Below are positions 5,168 to 6,499 of a DNA stretch of 6,499 bases, in pieces (position 1 is the stretch's first letter; every line of letters starts with the position of its first letter). Under the pieces are notes generated by a model. That model was not told where the DNA came from. It was given only the letters and a program-made list of their open reading frames with translations, and made no database searches. The stretch is from Alphaproteobacteria bacterium (GTDB lineage Bacteria > Pseudomonadota > Alphaproteobacteria > Sphingomonadales > SMXR01). The stretch is taken from NCBI GenBank assembly GCA_004356215.1, contig SMXR01000009.1, positions 1 to 6,499 on the forward strand, written 5' to 3'. Made by a program: the position numbers and the translations under genes.

Positions 5168-5767
5168 ATGTCTGCCAAAAATCAACAGATAGAACAGTTA
5201 ATCCAGCTCTTGAGCAAGATGCCGGGGCTTGGACCACGATCATCGCGCCGGGCGGTGCTGCAGATTATCAAGAAAAAAGAAAGTTATATGCTGCCCCTGG
5301 CAACCCTGCTGAAAGACGTCGCTAATGGGATTAAAAGCTGTAAAGTGTGCGGCAATCTTGATACCGTTTCGCCCTGTGGTGTGTGCCAGAACCCGAAACG
5401 CGATCCCTCAATAATCTGTGTGGTGGAAGATGTTTCCGACCTTTGGGCGCTGGAACGCACCGCCTCCTATAAGGGGCTTTATCACGTTCTTGGCGGGACG
5501 TTATCAGCGGTCCAGGGTATCCGGCCCGAAGATTTAAATATCGAAAAACTGGTAGAGCGGGCCAAGGCCAAGGAAACCTCCGAGATTATCCTGGCCACCA
5601 ATGCCACCGTCGACGGCCAAACCACCGCCCACTATATTATCGAAAGGCTGAAAGAAATTCCGGTTAACATCACCGCAATTGCGCATGGTGTTCCGATTGG
5701 TGGCGAACTGGATTACCTTGATGACGGTACGCTTTCGGCGGCTTTAAGAGACCGCAAACCGTTTTAG
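5168..5767 (+). CDS. recR: recombination mediator protein RecR
   Basis: RecR works with RecO (and RecF) to load RecA onto SSB-coated single-stranded DNA at gaps and stalled forks. The 199-aa length is normal for the family. The N-terminal helix-hairpin-helix region includes IEQLIQLLSKMPGLGPRS (about 8-25). The zinc motif has C58, C61, C70 and C73. The Toprim domain (about 80-175) begins IICVVEDVSDL with E87 and includes ATNATVDGQTTAHYI. The C-terminal part has AHGVPIGGELDYLDDGTLSA. The ATG at 5168 gives the standard N-terminus. An in-frame ATG at 5066 would add 34 residues that overlap the dnaX end and the ybaB remnant and do not resemble RecR. The gene is last in the dnaX cluster and converges with the rmuC-family gene after 18 bases. 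No convincing intrinsic terminator was found there. Confidence 0.97.
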   Translation: MSAKNQQIEQLIQLLSKMPGLGPRSSRRAVLQIIKKKESYMLPLATLLKDVANGIKSCKVCGNLDTVSPCGVCQNPKRDPSIICVVEDVSDLWALERTASYKGLYHVLGGTLSAVQGIRPEDLNIEKLVERAKAKETSEIILATNATVDGQTTAHYIIERLKEIPVNITAIAHGVPIGGELDYLDDGTLSAALRDRKPF

Positions 5768-5785
5768 GGCGCGTCGATTTTTCCT

Positions 5786-6499
5786 TTAGTTTTTGACGAT
5801 TTTGGGACGTGGTTTTTCCGGGCTGATGGCTTCTGCGTCATCTTCATCATCTTCCAGGCGTACTTCGCGGATACGTTTCCCGCGGCTGGAGATTTTTCCC
5901 GTCGAAGTCTGGATCTCCCGAATATCCTTTTCGGCTTGGGAAAAATGGCTGGAAAGGCTAGATACCCGGCCATCAAGCCGGACAATATCTTCCATCAGCT
6001 TACCCACTTCAATCTGGATCAGGCCGGCCTGTTCGCGCATTTTGACATCCATCAGGATGGCGCGGACGGTATTTAGGGTTGCCATCAGGGTGGTTGGGGA
6101 GACGATCCAGACCTTCAGGCGATAGCTTTTTTCAACGATATGGGAATAATTGGCGTAAAGTTCGGCGTAAACCGCTTCCGACGGCAAAAACATCAGCGCT
6201 GAATCGGCGGTCTCGCCAGGCACGATGTAGCGTTCGGCAATATCGTTCACATGTTTCAAAATGTCGGCGCCGAACGCCTTGCCGGCACGGTCTTTTTCAA
6301 CCCCGTCACCGGCATTGCGTAGCCGGTGAAAGCTTTCCAGCGGAAATTTGGCATCGACCACAATCGACCCTGGCGGGTTGGGCAGGTGGATCAGGCAATC
6401 GGCAACCCTTTTGTTCGATAAGGTGGCCTGGAATTTATAGGCCTGGGGCGGCAGGATCGACGACACCAGGTCTTTCAGCTGGACCTCACCGAAAGCGCC
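5786..6499 (-). CDS. rmuC: RmuC family protein, C-terminal part (5' end outside window)
   Basis: RmuC-family proteins carry a PD-(D/E)XK-type nuclease-like domain and are linked to limiting DNA rearrangements; the biochemical activity is poorly defined. The window holds 237 codons of the 3' part. The reading frame is open through base 6499, so the start and the expected N-terminal anchor and coiled coil lie to the right. Family landmarks in order are GAFGEVQLKDLV at the cut edge, SIVVDAKFPLESFHRL (VDAK is the conserved nuclease-like motif), ALMFLPSEAVYAELY, and VWIVSPTTLMATLNTVRAIL. A helical, probably coiled-coil region follows (roughly the stretch from IQIEVGKLMEDIV to FSQAEKDIREIQ). The C-terminal tail is very polar, with an acidic cluster (LEDDEDDAE) and a basic end. 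A GTG at 6466 is internal, because the residues before it are still typical RmuC. The gene is convergent with recR. Confidence 0.93.
   Translation of the reverse strand, partial: GAFGEVQLKDLVSSILPPQAYKFQATLSNKRVADCLIHLPNPPGSIVVDAKFPLESFHRLRNAGDGVEKDRAGKAFGADILKHVNDIAERYIVPGETADSALMFLPSEAVYAELYANYSHIVEKSYRLKVWIVSPTTLMATLNTVRAILMDVKMREQAGLIQIEVGKLMEDIVRLDGRVSSLSSHFSQAEKDIREIQTSTGKISSRGKRIREVRLEDDEDDAEAISPEKPRPKIVKN

Noticed and set aside
5734..5790. Terminator between recR and the rmuC-family gene
   Set aside because: T runs are present on the plus strand, but the best stem (GCGG/CCGC) is four pairs and not adjacent to them.

Overview
The window looks like core chromosome of a moderately GC-rich alphaproteobacterium, possibly Rhodospirillales-like. 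The reasons are the M17 aminopeptidase plus NlpC/P60 gene pair, a membrane-anchored CycM-type cytochrome c whose N-terminus reads MDSFEWNKIA, a short SRP RNA without an Alu domain, and the order ffs, dnaX, ybaB, recR. No mobile element, CRISPR array or phage gene is visible. Taxonomy rests on protein style and gene order only.

Layout: 1-51 is the 3' end of a tRNA-Ser gene. 86-2392 (+) holds two tightly spaced genes, an M17 leucyl aminopeptidase and a cytoplasmic SH3b-NlpC/P60 cysteine peptidase, probably acting on peptides including murein-derived ones. 2410-2979 (-) is a membrane-anchored class I cytochrome c, convergent with the peptidase pair. The gap 2980-3306 is not empty: it carries the leader of the cytochrome gene, a candidate promoter on each strand, and the 4.5S SRP RNA gene ffs at about 3159-3254. 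3307-5076 (+) is dnaX (DNA polymerase III tau), followed by a drastically shortened ybaB/EbfC remnant (5073-5156) and recR (5168-5767). 5786-6499 (-) is the 3' part of an rmuC-family gene that runs off the right edge and converges on recR.

The most unusual point lies between dnaX and recR. Where a nucleoid protein gene of about 110 codons is expected, there is an intact 27-codon reading frame. It joins the first dozen residues of YbaB/EbfC (SNFSQMLKQAQ) directly to its characteristic C-terminal tail (LPPGMKLPF). Roughly 80 codons are missing, yet the reading frame, start signal, stop codon and coupling to recR are preserved. This is either a real in-frame deletion or an assembly error; it is directly testable.

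A second point of interest is that dnaX contains a perfect, in-phase A AAA AAG heptamer, the same motif used for programmed -1 frameshifting in E. coli dnaX. Here it lies earlier, inside domain III, so its use is uncertain. The dnaX-ybaB-recR cluster supports replication and recombinational repair, and ffs just upstream may share transcription with it because no terminator is evident between them.
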